Assembly (NCBI GenBank): GCA_009746045.1
Contig: RPFO01000041.1
Coordinates: 5,951,323 to 6,015,322, forward strand
Source: Mesostigma viride
Lineage: Eukaryota > Streptophyta > Mesostigmatophyceae > Mesostigmatales > Mesostigmataceae
Reading direction: 5' to 3'
DNA: 64,000 nucleotides
Shown here: in pieces, positions 1 through 9,808 of the stretch
Position numbering within the stretch: the stretch's first letter is position 1
Layout of the letters: each line of letters starts with the position of its first letter
Made by a program: the position numbers and the translations under genes
Notes under the pieces: generated by a model
Seen by the model: only the letters and a program-made list of their open reading frames with translations
Told to the model about the DNA's origin: nothing
Database searches by the model: none

Positions 1-2325
1 TGGTCATATGTCAAGCCTAACCTGATGAATGAGGGCAGTCAGGCACAAGGCTCACAGGATCTGCAGGATTTTCAGGTCCCAGGTGACATCACTGACGCAA
101 CGACCACATCTGTTGCAGGGGAATCTGTCAGCCCTGGCCAGGTTGCAGAGGTACTTGTTGAACAGGCTGCAAGGTCAACAGCTGGGGAGTCAACTGTCAA
201 GCCCAAGGCACTAACCAAGCCCAGGGGGACAAGTTTGGCTGGATTGATTGGGGCTCTACAAAGGGCCAAGAAGCAGCCCAAGGTAGCCAAGCTCAGGTGG
301 CATGGCAATCTGGGGCTGGACACTGCCTTAGAGGTAGACACTAATTCTCAGGTCTCCATTATTGGGACCAGGGCTGCAGCAGGGTACAGCATGTCTGAAC
401 CCAGCTATCAGTTTGTGTCTGACTTCAGTGGCGGGGTACACGTGAAGGTACTGGGTGAGGTATTCATTCCTATCCTTGGACAGGACACTGCTTTTTGTGT
501 CTTGGAGGGCTATCAAGGACCTGCTCTTCTGGGGCAGAATTTCCTATGCCAGGATGGGGTAGTGATCACGTCCTCTCTCCTGACTAAGGAAGGGGCTGGT
601 CAGGTCCCACTGATTAATTTCAGGACCACTCACCTATCACGTGCAGTAACCAGGACGGTTAAGCGTGTGCAAGTGTGCCAGGGGCAGGAGCCCTTGGTTG
701 ATGACCTCATACTGCCAGCTGCTAGTCATCCAAGCAGTTTGGGCATTGGTCCTCACTCACTTGCTGGACACAGCCCTATCAACTACCAAGGCCTGGTGAA
801 GCTCATGTCCTCTCCCATTATGTGTCCCCAGGTCACACTGGGTCTGATTAAATCTGGGGAGGACTGGATCTCCAAGAAATGCGTGGAACCTGTCAATGAC
901 CTGCCTCCTGCACGACGTCTACTCAAGCTCAAGTTTGTCATCAAGATGAAGGAGGTGGACGGGGTCAAGGTACCACATGTCAGGCCAGTGCTGAATGAGT
1001 TCAAGGGTACTGGTGAGTGCACTGCTGAGGAGTTGTATACCCCTGGCATGCTGCATGATACTTGGAGGCTGCTGCTGTGTGTCTTTCTAGGCCTTCTCAA
1101 CAAGGGCTTGGACTATGGCTCAGTGGTGATAGACTTCAAGAGGGCATTTCTGGAGGGTGATGCAGATGTGGCACAGGAAAAGTGGGAGGGCAAGACGCCT
1201 TTCTATGTTAGGGTGCCTGCTGTATGGAAAAGGGACATCCACACGGAGTTCCTTAAAATCCTCAAGGGCCTGGAGGGCCTGAGGTCAAGTCCAATAATCT
1301 GGAGGGAGACTCTCAACCGTTTCCTGAAGGAGCATTGCAACTTGAAGGTCTCTCCTGTAGACCCCTGTCTGTTTCTGGGGCAATGGGAAGGCCTGCCAGT
1401 GTATGCTTCGCTGCACGGGGATGACCTACATCTGATAGCTCCCACGTCGTGGCTTAAGGAGCTGATCTCCATCATTAAGTCCAAGTTTCCTCTGGGTAGG
1501 GAGCAATGGCAGGTGGAGAATGAGCCTCTGCTGTTTGTGGGCATGGAGGCCACACTGGTGAAGAAGGGAGGGGAGTGGCGTATGCTGCTGGTGGGGGGCA
1601 ATGACTATCAAGAGACCCTCATTAGCAAGCTTCCTCCAACCATCACACAGGCACTGTGTCCCATGGTGAGGGGCATGGTTGCTTGGGTGGCAGGCATTTC
1701 CAGGCCAGACCTTATGGTCATAGCCAGGTTGCCTGATGACATGCTGGTGGAGCTAGGGTCTGCCAAGGTGGCTGATCAGGTCAGGGCTTCATCTGGCATT
1801 CTGTTGTCTGCAGTGGATTTATCACAACCCATTTGCATGGAGCTGTATGTGGATAGCTCAATGGACAGCAGGCAGGTCTCCAAGGTCAGGGGCAGGGCTG
1901 CAGGGCTCTTTGTGCTCAGACAGGAAGGCCTGGGGAGTTTGGTGAGCTGGTTTAGTCGCCTGCACAAACGGGTGGCTGTCAGCAGTGATGTGGCAGAATG
2001 CAGGGCTATTTGTGAAGGCATTCACACAAGCCTTTATCTGAAGGAGTTGCTTCATCAGATGACTTCTAACACTCCTTGGCCACTTCAGGTTACCACTCTT
2101 CTAAAAACAGACTCCATGGGGATGGTGCAGTTTGTGCACAGGCAGATGGCCAGAAGTAGGGACTTGGATTATCTCCTTCTTAAGGAGTTGTCCTCCTTGG
2201 CCAATATTGAGCATATCCCTGGGGTTGACAATCCTGCTGATGCTTTGACCAAGCTAGTGCAGAAGGCAGCAGTGCAATACAAGGTTCTTCAGTCTCTGAT
2301 GGACCCATCTCAGCAAGCTGTCTAA
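1..2325 (+). CDS. Pol C-terminal part: retropepsin-like, reverse transcriptase, RNase H (partial at 5' end)
   Basis: The frame is open from base 1, so the gene starts outside the window; the methionine at 25 is internal. In order it shows the end of an integrase C-terminal region, a low-complexity linker, a retropepsin-like segment (about 295-580, with VDTNSQVSIIG where DTG is usual, and ALLGQNFL near its end), reverse transcriptase, and RNase H. The RT has IDFKRAFLEGD (about 1130), LKGLEGLRSSPIIW (about 1260-1300, the LyGLkQ-type motif) and HGDD (1414-1425) in place of YVDD. The RNase H has ELYVDSSMDS, AECRAI, LLKTDSMGM and the terminal NPADALTKL. This pattern is Ty1/copia pol. Unlike copies C and D, this stretch has no frameshift and could be functional. 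Confidence 0.9.
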   Translation, partial: WSYVKPNLMNEGSQAQGSQDLQDFQVPGDITDATTTSVAGESVSPGQVAEVLVEQAARSTAGESTVKPKALTKPRGTSLAGLIGALQRAKKQPKVAKLRWHGNLGLDTALEVDTNSQVSIIGTRAAAGYSMSEPSYQFVSDFSGGVHVKVLGEVFIPILGQDTAFCVLEGYQGPALLGQNFLCQDGVVITSSLLTKEGAGQVPLINFRTTHLSRAVTRTVKRVQVCQGQEPLVDDLILPAASHPSSLGIGPHSLAGHSPINYQGLVKLMSSPIMCPQVTLGLIKSGEDWISKKCVEPVNDLPPARRLLKLKFVIKMKEVDGVKVPHVRPVLNEFKGTGECTAEELYTPGMLHDTWRLLLCVFLGLLNKGLDYGSVVIDFKRAFLEGDADVAQEKWEGKTPFYVRVPAVWKRDIHTEFLKILKGLEGLRSSPIIWRETLNRFLKEHCNLKVSPVDPCLFLGQWEGLPVYASLHGDDLHLIAPTSWLKELISIIKSKFPLGREQWQVENEPLLFVGMEATLVKKGGEWRMLLVGGNDYQETLISKLPPTITQALCPMVRGMVAWVAGISRPDLMVIARLPDDMLVELGSAKVADQVRASSGILLSAVDLSQPICMELYVDSSMDSRQVSKVRGRAAGLFVLRQEGLGSLVSWFSRLHKRVAVSSDVAECRAICEGIHTSLYLKELLHQMTSNTPWPLQVTTLLKTDSMGMVQFVHRQMARSRDLDYLLLKELSSLANIEHIPGVDNPADALTKLVQKAAVQYKVLQSLMDPSQQAV

Positions 2326-3273
2326 GCTGGTGCATGGTTATAGGGCATTGGAGAGCAGATTGTGTGGTAGTGTCAGCATTGTGACTGGCATAATACCTGT
2401 ATTTTAGTCTGTACTAAGGCTCATGGACCATGGTACACTCACTCTGATTTTAATCAGGATACAGCCAGGTTTTGGCTGGGGTTCATGCTGTTGACTACAC
2501 AAGGTTGACAGGTCCATTACAGACCATGTATTCTATTTTAAAAGAAATGTATATTTGTACATACCTCTCACAATGGTCTGGGAACCTTTATTCTGGGGTT
2601 TATAGGGCGGGGTTCGATTCCCTGGTATTATGTTTCTACAAGCTGGCCTGTTCAGGTGTTTGCCTGTTCAGACTTCCCTAGTTCCCCAGGGCAGGATTTA
2701 ATTGTTGCCTATGTGTTTCATTTTGTCATTTGTTTGCTGTGGCAGTTTACCATCTGGCAAGTAGACGGGCGCCGTAAGACGGGCGCCAATAGACCCCTGT
2801 TGAGAGAATGACAGGCAAACTATTGTAATACGCCTTACTTTGTCAAGTGGTATTTTAATTGTCATGGATTTATTGTACTTATATTGAATATGTACTGGGT
2901 TTTATGGGATTAGTATCTGGGATTAATGTAACTCACCGCCAGAAGGTCATTGTACTGGAGGCTCTACCGAGGTGATGGGATTAATTCCTGGAGAAGACCT
3001 CATAGAATTAACCTGTATGTATTTAATTTTGTGTGCTTCTAATATCTGGTGGTACTCTGTAATGCCACTTCCATAGGTTTTCTCCATTTCTCATGAAATG
3101 GTTTTCCCTGTGGCAGATCTGTTTCTTTTCCAGTTCCTTAAAAGAAAGGGCTGGGGGAATGGCATTGGCCATTAAAGACATCTGTTCAAGCTTCAAGCTG
3201 GAGTGAAGGACATTTCAAGCTACTTCAAGGGTCCCTGGCAGGGGATGTGACCCTAAAGAAAAGAAGGGATTGG
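2326..3273 (+). other. 3' untranslated region and polypurine tract of copy A
   Basis: About 950 bp of non-coding sequence lies between the pol stop and the 3' LTR, and it is conserved in copies C and D. It ends in a purine-rich run (AAAGAAAAGAAGGGATTGG) directly before the LTR, the expected plus-strand primer site. No convincing gene is seen here. Confidence 0.75.
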
Positions 3274-3890
3274 AGTTAACGTAAAGGATTTACGTTAGAT
3301 GGATAGAGATTGTTACGCTCTTTCCAACGGCACCTTGAACGCCTCATTTGGTTAAGGAACGTAAAAGTTATGACGTTTCCTAGGCTGTGCCGACAGTACC
3401 CGGCGCGCCACTGTGGGCGCGTACGGACACAGGATGTACAAGTGTCACTTTGATAGTCCGCAGGACGTTGACAGGACTTGTACAGGACTTGATGGTCAAT
3501 TGATAGGTAGGCGCACTGTAGCGCGCCAGGACCTATGAGACAATTGATGCTGACTAGTGTACGGATAGGTCCACAGGACTAGCCGTATGGACAATTGATA
3601 GATCTGCGCGCCAAAGGCGTGCCAGAGTCTGTGTAATCAATTGATTGACAGTTCAGCTGTGACAGTGCAGCTGAATACTTGGACGCGTCCCTAGTAAGCT
3701 ATATGAGTGACTTGGTCACACCGGGACGCTAGTTCTTGCGTGCACGTTCTCTTGGCACTGCGACCCTGTCGTCTGTGCTGCGTGCAGTCTTGGAAGTGAC
3801 GTGACTTACGTCTGTGTTTCCTGATTGTTAATAAAGGCAACTTCCTGCAAGAACCATGGCGGAATTCGTGGCATTCTTACCCTCACAACT
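3274..3890 (+). repeat. 3' LTR of copy A (AGTT...AACT termini)
   Basis: This 617-bp repeat is also found at 10587-11200 (inverted), 18740-19354 and 29148-29763. It starts AGTTAACGTAAAGG and ends CACAACT. It contains several TCAATTGA-type palindromes, mirrored GGCGCGC blocks, and AATAAAGGCAACTTCC near its 3' end, probably the polyadenylation signal. Confidence 0.9.
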
Positions 3891-5322
3891 AAATTATCCT
3901 TGAAGCTAGCCCGACCGCTAAATGTGTCAAAAGTCGATTTATAAATTCGTGGGGTCGTTATTTGTGTGCTGAATGCCAGGTTAGTGAAATTCAGATGGGG
4001 CGTAATCGGCGTTGATAGTGCGCTTGCCAGCAGGCCGGTGCTTCGATATGCTGGGAAGGAGACTAGCGGAACGGCGGGGGGGGATGTTGGGGCAGCTGTG
4101 ACTAAAGGGGCACTGGCTATTTTCGAGCCTTTTGGCGTGCATCCGTAGGTAGAGGAAGGGGTGTTTTTAGCTAGGAAAAACTGGGATGCGGACAATAAAC
4201 GCGCGTGCGCCCCCAGCTATGGGAGCGCCATTATGCGAACAGCGCTGGTGAGGCCGCTGCAGCCGCTTTCATACGTCAATGGACGACGCATGGAGCGTCT
4301 GTCCGGCCAGATTTGCGGGCTGCATCGCTTCCGGACAACTTGAAAACGCCGAGCTTGAACAGCTTTTCTGATGCAGCCACGTTCAGCGCCAGCGCATATG
4401 CGTGCTTAGTGATCCCGGGTGTGAGGGGTGTGAACTGTAAGTGCGTCCTGGTGGTAGAAAGGTAATGGCATCGATTTGCTTGTGATATCGTCAGTTTTTA
4501 GCTGCCTATCGGCGCCTAGTGCCGTTGTGACGTAATGCAGGTTTTAGTACTTAGTGCAGTGCTCTGCGGCTGGCCCCCGCCGTGTAGACGTGTTTGCTTT
4601 CCATGAGAAGCATGGCAGTTCCTGCCATGCTGGCCATGTCTCAGGCAACCCTTGCAAAGCTTAAAATCAAGCTAGAGGTCTAGAAGACAGTGCAAATGGT
4701 GTCCAGTTATGCTTGTATATCTTGCCATGTGCTGTTCATCTGCTGCCGCGGCAGCAAACCCCTGTCAGACTATACCGTAACAACGTAGATATTGGGGCTA
4801 TGTGAGTGAAGCTAAGCGCTTGGAAGGTCACACCTATCATTATAATGCATGATCCTTGTGCGTGTTTGTAATAGAGGCTTTGGATTCCTCATGGTTACGT
4901 GCAATACCCATGGCAGGCTGTTGCTGCCTGCAGTGCTGCGCGACAGCCCCGGCCGTGCAATTGTGTATGAGGCGTCCCTTGGGGAGCATGCCATGTCATG
5001 CCATGCTTACCGTGTTGTGGGGAAACCTCGAAAGGTCCAAAAGACACCTAAGAGGCAGAGGGAACTAAGTACTACCGCCTTTTTTCTGCTTGCATCTATG
5101 GTCATGCTGTGTTTATGGTGCCACCGCAGCGACACCCTGTTTTGTTAAATCATAATTAAATAGGTATTGGGGCTATATGACTGATGTTAAGTGCTGGCAA
5201 CCCCAAAACAATCATAATAATGCATGGCCTATGCTCATATTTGGAAAAAAGTTGTTTGGCTGCATGCAACACCCAATATAAAAAAGGCCTCAATTGAGGC
5301 CTTTTCCTGGACATTGGGACAC
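3891..5322. other. Flanking sequence without a supported gene
   Basis: This 1.4-kb spacer separates copy A from the truncated end of copy B. Short ORFs exist but none has a recognisable motif. Two diverged copies of a block beginning ATTGGGGCTAT occur near 4791 and 5165. A perfect 24-bp palindrome built on GGCCTCAATTGAGGCC lies at 5282-5305, beside the point where copy B stops. Confidence 0.5.
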
Positions 5323-7413
5323 TTGGTAGTTGATAGGGCTGTGTCCAGCAAGTGAGTGAGGACCAATGCCCAAACTGCTTGGATGACTAGCAGCTGGCAA
5401 TATGAGGTCATCAACCAAGGGCTCCTGCCCCTGGCACACTTGCACACGCTTAACCGACCTGGTTACTGCACGTGATAGGTGAGTGGTCCTGAAATTAATC
5501 AGTGGGACCTGACCAGCCCCTTCCTTAGTCAGGAGAGAGGACGTGATCACTACCCCATCCTGGCATAGGAAATTCTGCCCCAGAAGAGCAGGTCCCTGAT
5601 AGCCCTCCAAGACACAAAATGTAGTGTCCTGTCCAAGGATAGGAATAGATACCTCACCCAGTACCTTCACGTGTACCCCGCCACTGAAGTCAATCACAAA
5701 CTGATAGCTGGGCTCAGACATGCTGTACCCTGCTGCAGCTCTGGTCCCAATTATGGAAACCTGAGAATTAGTGTCTACCTCTAAGGCAGTGTCCAGCCCC
5801 AGATTGCCATGCCACCTGAGCTTGGCTACCTTGGGCTGCTTCTTGGCCCTTTGCAGAGCCCCAATCAATCCAGCCAAACTAGTCCCCCTGGGCTTGGTTA
5901 GAGCCTTGGGCTTGACAGTGGACTCCCCAGCTGTTGACCTTGCAGCCTGTTCAACAAGTACCTCTGCAACCTGGCCAGGGCTGACAGATTCCCCTGCAAC
6001 AGATGTGGTCGTTGCGTCAGTGATGTCACTTGGGACCTGAAAATCCTGCAGATCCTGTGAGCCTTGTGCCTGACTGCCCTCATTCATCAGGTTAGGCTTG
6101 ACATATGACCAACTCAGCCGGTGCACATGCTTTGGTTCGTCCTCCATGCTGACCAAGCATGCGTGGCTAGCTTCATCAACCTGGGTAACCACCCCAGGAC
6201 TCCAGCTACCACGTCTGCCATACAGGCTCGGTTCCTTCCAAGCTAATACCCTCTGACCCACTGTTGGCTCCAGCATCTTCCAACCCCGGTCCTTCTCCCT
6301 CAGCTTGGCAAAGGTGACATGTGCAGCATGTTTCCAGCCCTCCAGCACATGTGGGGGGCACAGGCCATGATATAGACCCATTGGGCTGACAGCAACTCCA
6401 TCATAGTAGAAATTGACCCTGCTGTTCAGCTGCTGCTCCACGTTCCTCAACCATGCACTCCTGACAAGTGCAGGTGCAGACAAGGGGACCCAGTCTTCAG
6501 AGATGATCAATTTCTTGACCTCCTGGATTGCCCTTTCTATAGCACCCTGCTGCCCATGAGCCTCCCTAGGTGTGACCAGCAACTCAGGAAGGGTGGGATC
6601 ACCCTTGAGATGCTGAAACTGCATGTCCACCTGGATCCTTGTGGTAGGAAACTTGGCTCTTACATTCTGCAGGGCAGCCAGCAAGTACCTGTTCTTCATA
6701 GAAGGTAAATGCTCTAGCGCCTTGTACTTTGTGTACCTGTCAACGCACACCAACAGTTGCATGCCCCTGATGTGTTGGATATCACACTGCAGATCACCAA
6801 TGCCCTGAGGTAGAGCTTTGGCATGTGATTTCCTGGGCTTGTTGGAGGACAACTGGCACTTACACCGTGAGGCAGCTTGCTGGCACGCCTTGAGAAGGGG
6901 TGCCTTGCCCATACGGAAGGCAAAGTTGTTTGACAGAGAAGTGGCATGCCCAAACATGTTGTGGATTCGGGCACCCAACTCTTGGTACACGGAGGAAGCA
7001 GTCCCTGGCACAGTCAGGACTGTGCTGCCAGGTTGTCCAGCATCACCATGCTGACTTCCATCCATATTTGACTCAGAGCCTGAGTCACCCTGCTCATGCC
7101 CAACACCTGGACCGCCAGCAGGGACCACATGCATACCACCAGAGGCCTTCACACCCCTCTGTGGTTGTACATTGGTTTCTCTCAAAATGAGAGGTCCACC
7201 CTCGTGCCCAGCACGAGGATGCATGGGGTCAGACATTCTTACAGCTGCACCAGCTGTCAAGGACGTCTTCATAGGAACGTGAACCTCTCCAGGTGACCTG
7301 GGGCCATCCTGAACCTGGAGATCACCCACTTGTTGCCCAGATATAAAATCTGCATTGGAGCACCTGGCCTCCCCCTTGGGTGAATTAAGGTGTGTAGGGG
7401 TTGCCTCAGACAG
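5290..7413 (-). pseudogene. Copy B pol: integrase and retropepsin-like domain, truncated before RT
   Basis: This frame follows the gag UGA codon (7416-7414) in the same phase, with 28 sense codons before the first in-frame GTG and no other stop. It shows a GAG-pre-integrase region (IHNMFGHATSL, then SRCKCQL) and an integrase core whose likely D-D-E residues are in LQCDIQHI, IQVDMQF and GAIERAIQEV. An integrase C-terminal segment follows (WSPGVVTQVDEASHACLV). After a linker comes the retropepsin-like EVDTNSQVSIIG...ALLGQNFL segment. The frame then leaves element homology at about 5323. Without RT and RNase H it cannot be autonomous. Confidence 0.85.
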
Positions 7414-7419
7414 TCACTG
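7404..7419 (-). promoter_or_regulatory. Candidate UGA readthrough site between gag and pol
   Basis: On the minus strand gag ends CAG-TGA-CTG and the pol frame continues in phase. The same CAG-TGA-CTG is kept in copy D at 21344-21352, although D has later indels. A single in-frame stop between gag and pol would limit Pol synthesis, as in some retroviruses. That readthrough occurs is an inference. Confidence 0.45.
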
Positions 7420-9648
7420 CTCCTTGTTTTCTTCTTGTTGACTGCCCTTTGAAGGCTGGCCTGCCTGGGACTTGTTCTTGTTGTTTTTGTTGTTGTTATT
7501 CTTGTTGCTGCCCTGGCCCTGGGTCTTCTTGAAGCTGGGACACTCCTTCTTGATGTGCCCCCACCCCTTGCACAGGTAGCACTGGATCTTGGACTTGCCC
7601 TGGCCACCACCCTCGTTGTCAGATGCGTTGCCCTGCTTGGGCTGACCACCCACCTGCCTGAACACCGACTTGGAGTGTGATTGCCCGTCAGGGTCGGGTG
7701 AATGATTGGCCTTCCGCTTGTTGTGGTTGCCCCTACGCCCTCCTTGGCTTCTGTCAGCCTCAGACGATTTGGAGCCCCCCTGGGTACGCCCACCTGCCTG
7801 GGTTGCCTTCACTGCTGGCACCAGTTACGTTAAATAGTGTCGGAACCTTTTGCCGCCTGAGGCAAATCGGTCCGTCACACTATTTTGCCCGGAATAACCA
7901 CTTCCGGGCACCCAAGTTAATTCGGCCGAATTAACTTGGGTGCCCGGAAGTCGTTATTCCGGGCAAAATAGTGTGACGGACCGATTTGCCTCAGGCGGCA
8001 AAAGGTTCCGACACTATTTAACGTAACTAAAACCTGGCCTCGTGGAGGGGGGACGAAGAGCCCGAGACATCCGCCTAGGCCGCTGAGCACGCACCACTAA
8101 ATGCGCCGGAGCTGCCTCAGTGAGGATTCGAACCCCTGACCTCCAAGTTGCACAGGTTTTAGTTACGTTAAATAGTGTCGGAACCTTTTGCCGCCTGAGG
8201 CAAATCGGTCCGTCACACTATTTTGCCCGGAATAACCACTTCCGGGCACCCAAGTTAATTCGGCAACTTGGAGGTCAGGGGTTCGAATCCTCACTGAGGC
8301 AGCTCCGGCGCATTTAGTGGTGCGTGCTCAGTGGCCTAGGCGGATGTCTCGGGCTCTTCGTCCCCCCTCCACGAGGCCAGGTTTTAGTTACGTTAAATAG
8401 TGCCGGAACCTTTTGCCGCCTGAGGCAAATCGGTCCGTCACACTATTTTGCCCGGAATAACCACTTCCGGGCACCCAAGTTAATTCGGCCGAATTAACTT
8501 GGGTGCTCGGAAGTGGTTATTCCGGGCAAAATAGTGTGACGGACCGATTTGCCTCAGTGGGCAAAAGGTTCCGGCACTATTTAACGTAACTAAAACCTGT
8601 GCAACTTGGAGGTCAGGGGTTCGAATCCTCACTGAGGCAGCTCCGGCGCATTTAGTGGTGCGTGCTCAGTGGCCTAGGCGGATGTCTCGGGCTCTTCGTC
8701 CCCCCTCCACGAGGCCAGGTTTTAGTTACGTTAAATAGTGCCGGAACCTTTTGCCGCCTGAGGCAAATCGGTCCGTCACACTATTTTGCCCGGAATAACC
8801 ACTTCCGGGCACCCAAGTTAATTCGGCCGAATTAACTTGGGTGCCCGGAAGTGGTTATTCCGGGCAAAATAGTGTGACGGACCGATTTGCCTCAGGCGGC
8901 AAAAGGTTCCGGCACTATTTAACGTAACTGCACCCCACCCTCAAACAGCTCCTCAGCTTCGAGGGCCTGCTTGATGATGACCTTGTAGGCCTTCATGGTG
9001 GAGTGAGGAGCACACATGACCTTGAGAGATCCACGTGTGGCCTTATCCAGCCCAGAGACCTTCAACCAGTTGGTCAGGGCTATATTACAGTCTGCCACGT
9101 TGAAACCGTGGGCCCTGCCTTCCTCAACCATTTTGCAATAGTTAAGGAAATTCTGGATGAGATCCCCCTTGACCTCCCACCCTTGATACTTGTCTTGCCA
9201 ATGGATGCCGACCTTTTTGCGCTGGTCTTTGAACAAGCAGCTCCTTCAGCTCAGCTACATATACTGCCCAGGCCTTATTGGCCTTCTTGCATTCCCTGGT
9301 TAGGTCCTTGATCTGGTCAGTGCACTTGCCAAACGTGCTGCTGCCTATCCAGATTTGATAGTAGTTGGTACCCCCGTACAAACTAGTAGGAAACCCTTCC
9401 AGCCCTTCTACAAACTCTTCAGCCTGCTTAGGCTTGGAGTCAGATGTCACAGGTTGTAGCTGATTTACAATTAATAAACCCTGAGTGGTAAGGTCAAATC
9501 CATGCACAGCTTGTGTATTATTATTGTTGTGATGTATAGTGGTTATTTCACCGGTGACACCCACGTCATCTACGTGAGCTGTCCCACTACCAGCACCACC
9601 ATTGTTCCCACTGGCTGGGGCACCCTTGCTACGGCGCCCGTCTGCCAT
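7414..9648 (-). pseudogene. Copy B gag, frameshifted and split by a palindrome cluster
   Basis: The start ATG is at 9648-9646 (MADGRRSKGAP). The N-terminal part runs to about 9240, where a 1-bp indel shifts the frame; the next part (about 9236-8930) is rich in K, W and acidic residues as in Copia gag. The cluster at 7823-8929 then splits the gene. The C-terminal part (7817-7414) has a CCHC zinc knuckle (CYLCKGWGHIKKEC), Asn/Lys-rich runs and the terminal UGA. The role would be nucleocapsid/capsid of the retrotransposon particle; this copy is broken. Confidence 0.85.
7823..8929. mobile_element. Composite of nested-hairpin palindromes and tRNA-like segments (cluster i)
   Basis: This 1107-bp insertion in copy B gag has GCACC on both sides (7818-7822 and 8930-8934). 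It comprises a palindrome of about 206 bp (7823-8028), a reversed tRNA-like segment of about 130 bp, a half palindrome, the same segment forward, a full palindrome, the segment again, and a last palindrome. Each palindrome starts AGTTACGTTAAATAGTG and ends with the reverse complement. Each arm also folds on itself: AAATAGTGT pairs with ACACTATTT, TTTGCC with GGCAAA, and CCCGGAA with TTCCGGG around TAACCAC. The segment carries a tRNA T-arm-like GGGGTTCGAATCC. No ORF is convincing. Confidence 0.85.
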
Positions 9649-9808
9649 GATGCACTACAAGCTGTCCTAGAACACTGGAGCAAAGCAGCAAAACAAAGTA
9701 TGTACAAAACTGTCGAGTATTGCCGCCTGCACCGGTGTCGCCGCCGCCGCGAAATGCCGTCGAAGTGTCAACAAAATGCCGACGAGCACTGGAAAAATGG
9801 CCGACGTT

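Larger units (their letters stand above)
1..3890 (+). mobile_element. AGTT-family Copia-like element, copy A (3' part)
   Basis: This is the 3' portion of an LTR retrotransposon whose 5' part lies left of the window. It contains the end of the pol reading frame (1-2325), a long 3' untranslated region ending in a purine tract, and a 3' LTR (3274-3890). It is nearly identical in sequence to the corresponding part of copy D (22650-29763), which is complete and fixes the element boundaries. Confidence 0.92.

Noticed and set aside
8029-8160. Complete tRNA genes at the TTCGAATC sites in the palindrome clusters
   Set aside because: Only T-arm and acceptor 3' sides are visible; no matching 5' acceptor and D-arm precede them, so they are described as 3' halves only.
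7823-8929. CRISPR array
   Set aside because: The repeats are long palindromes of unequal spacing with near-identical spacers, inside a eukaryotic retrotransposon; no cas genes.
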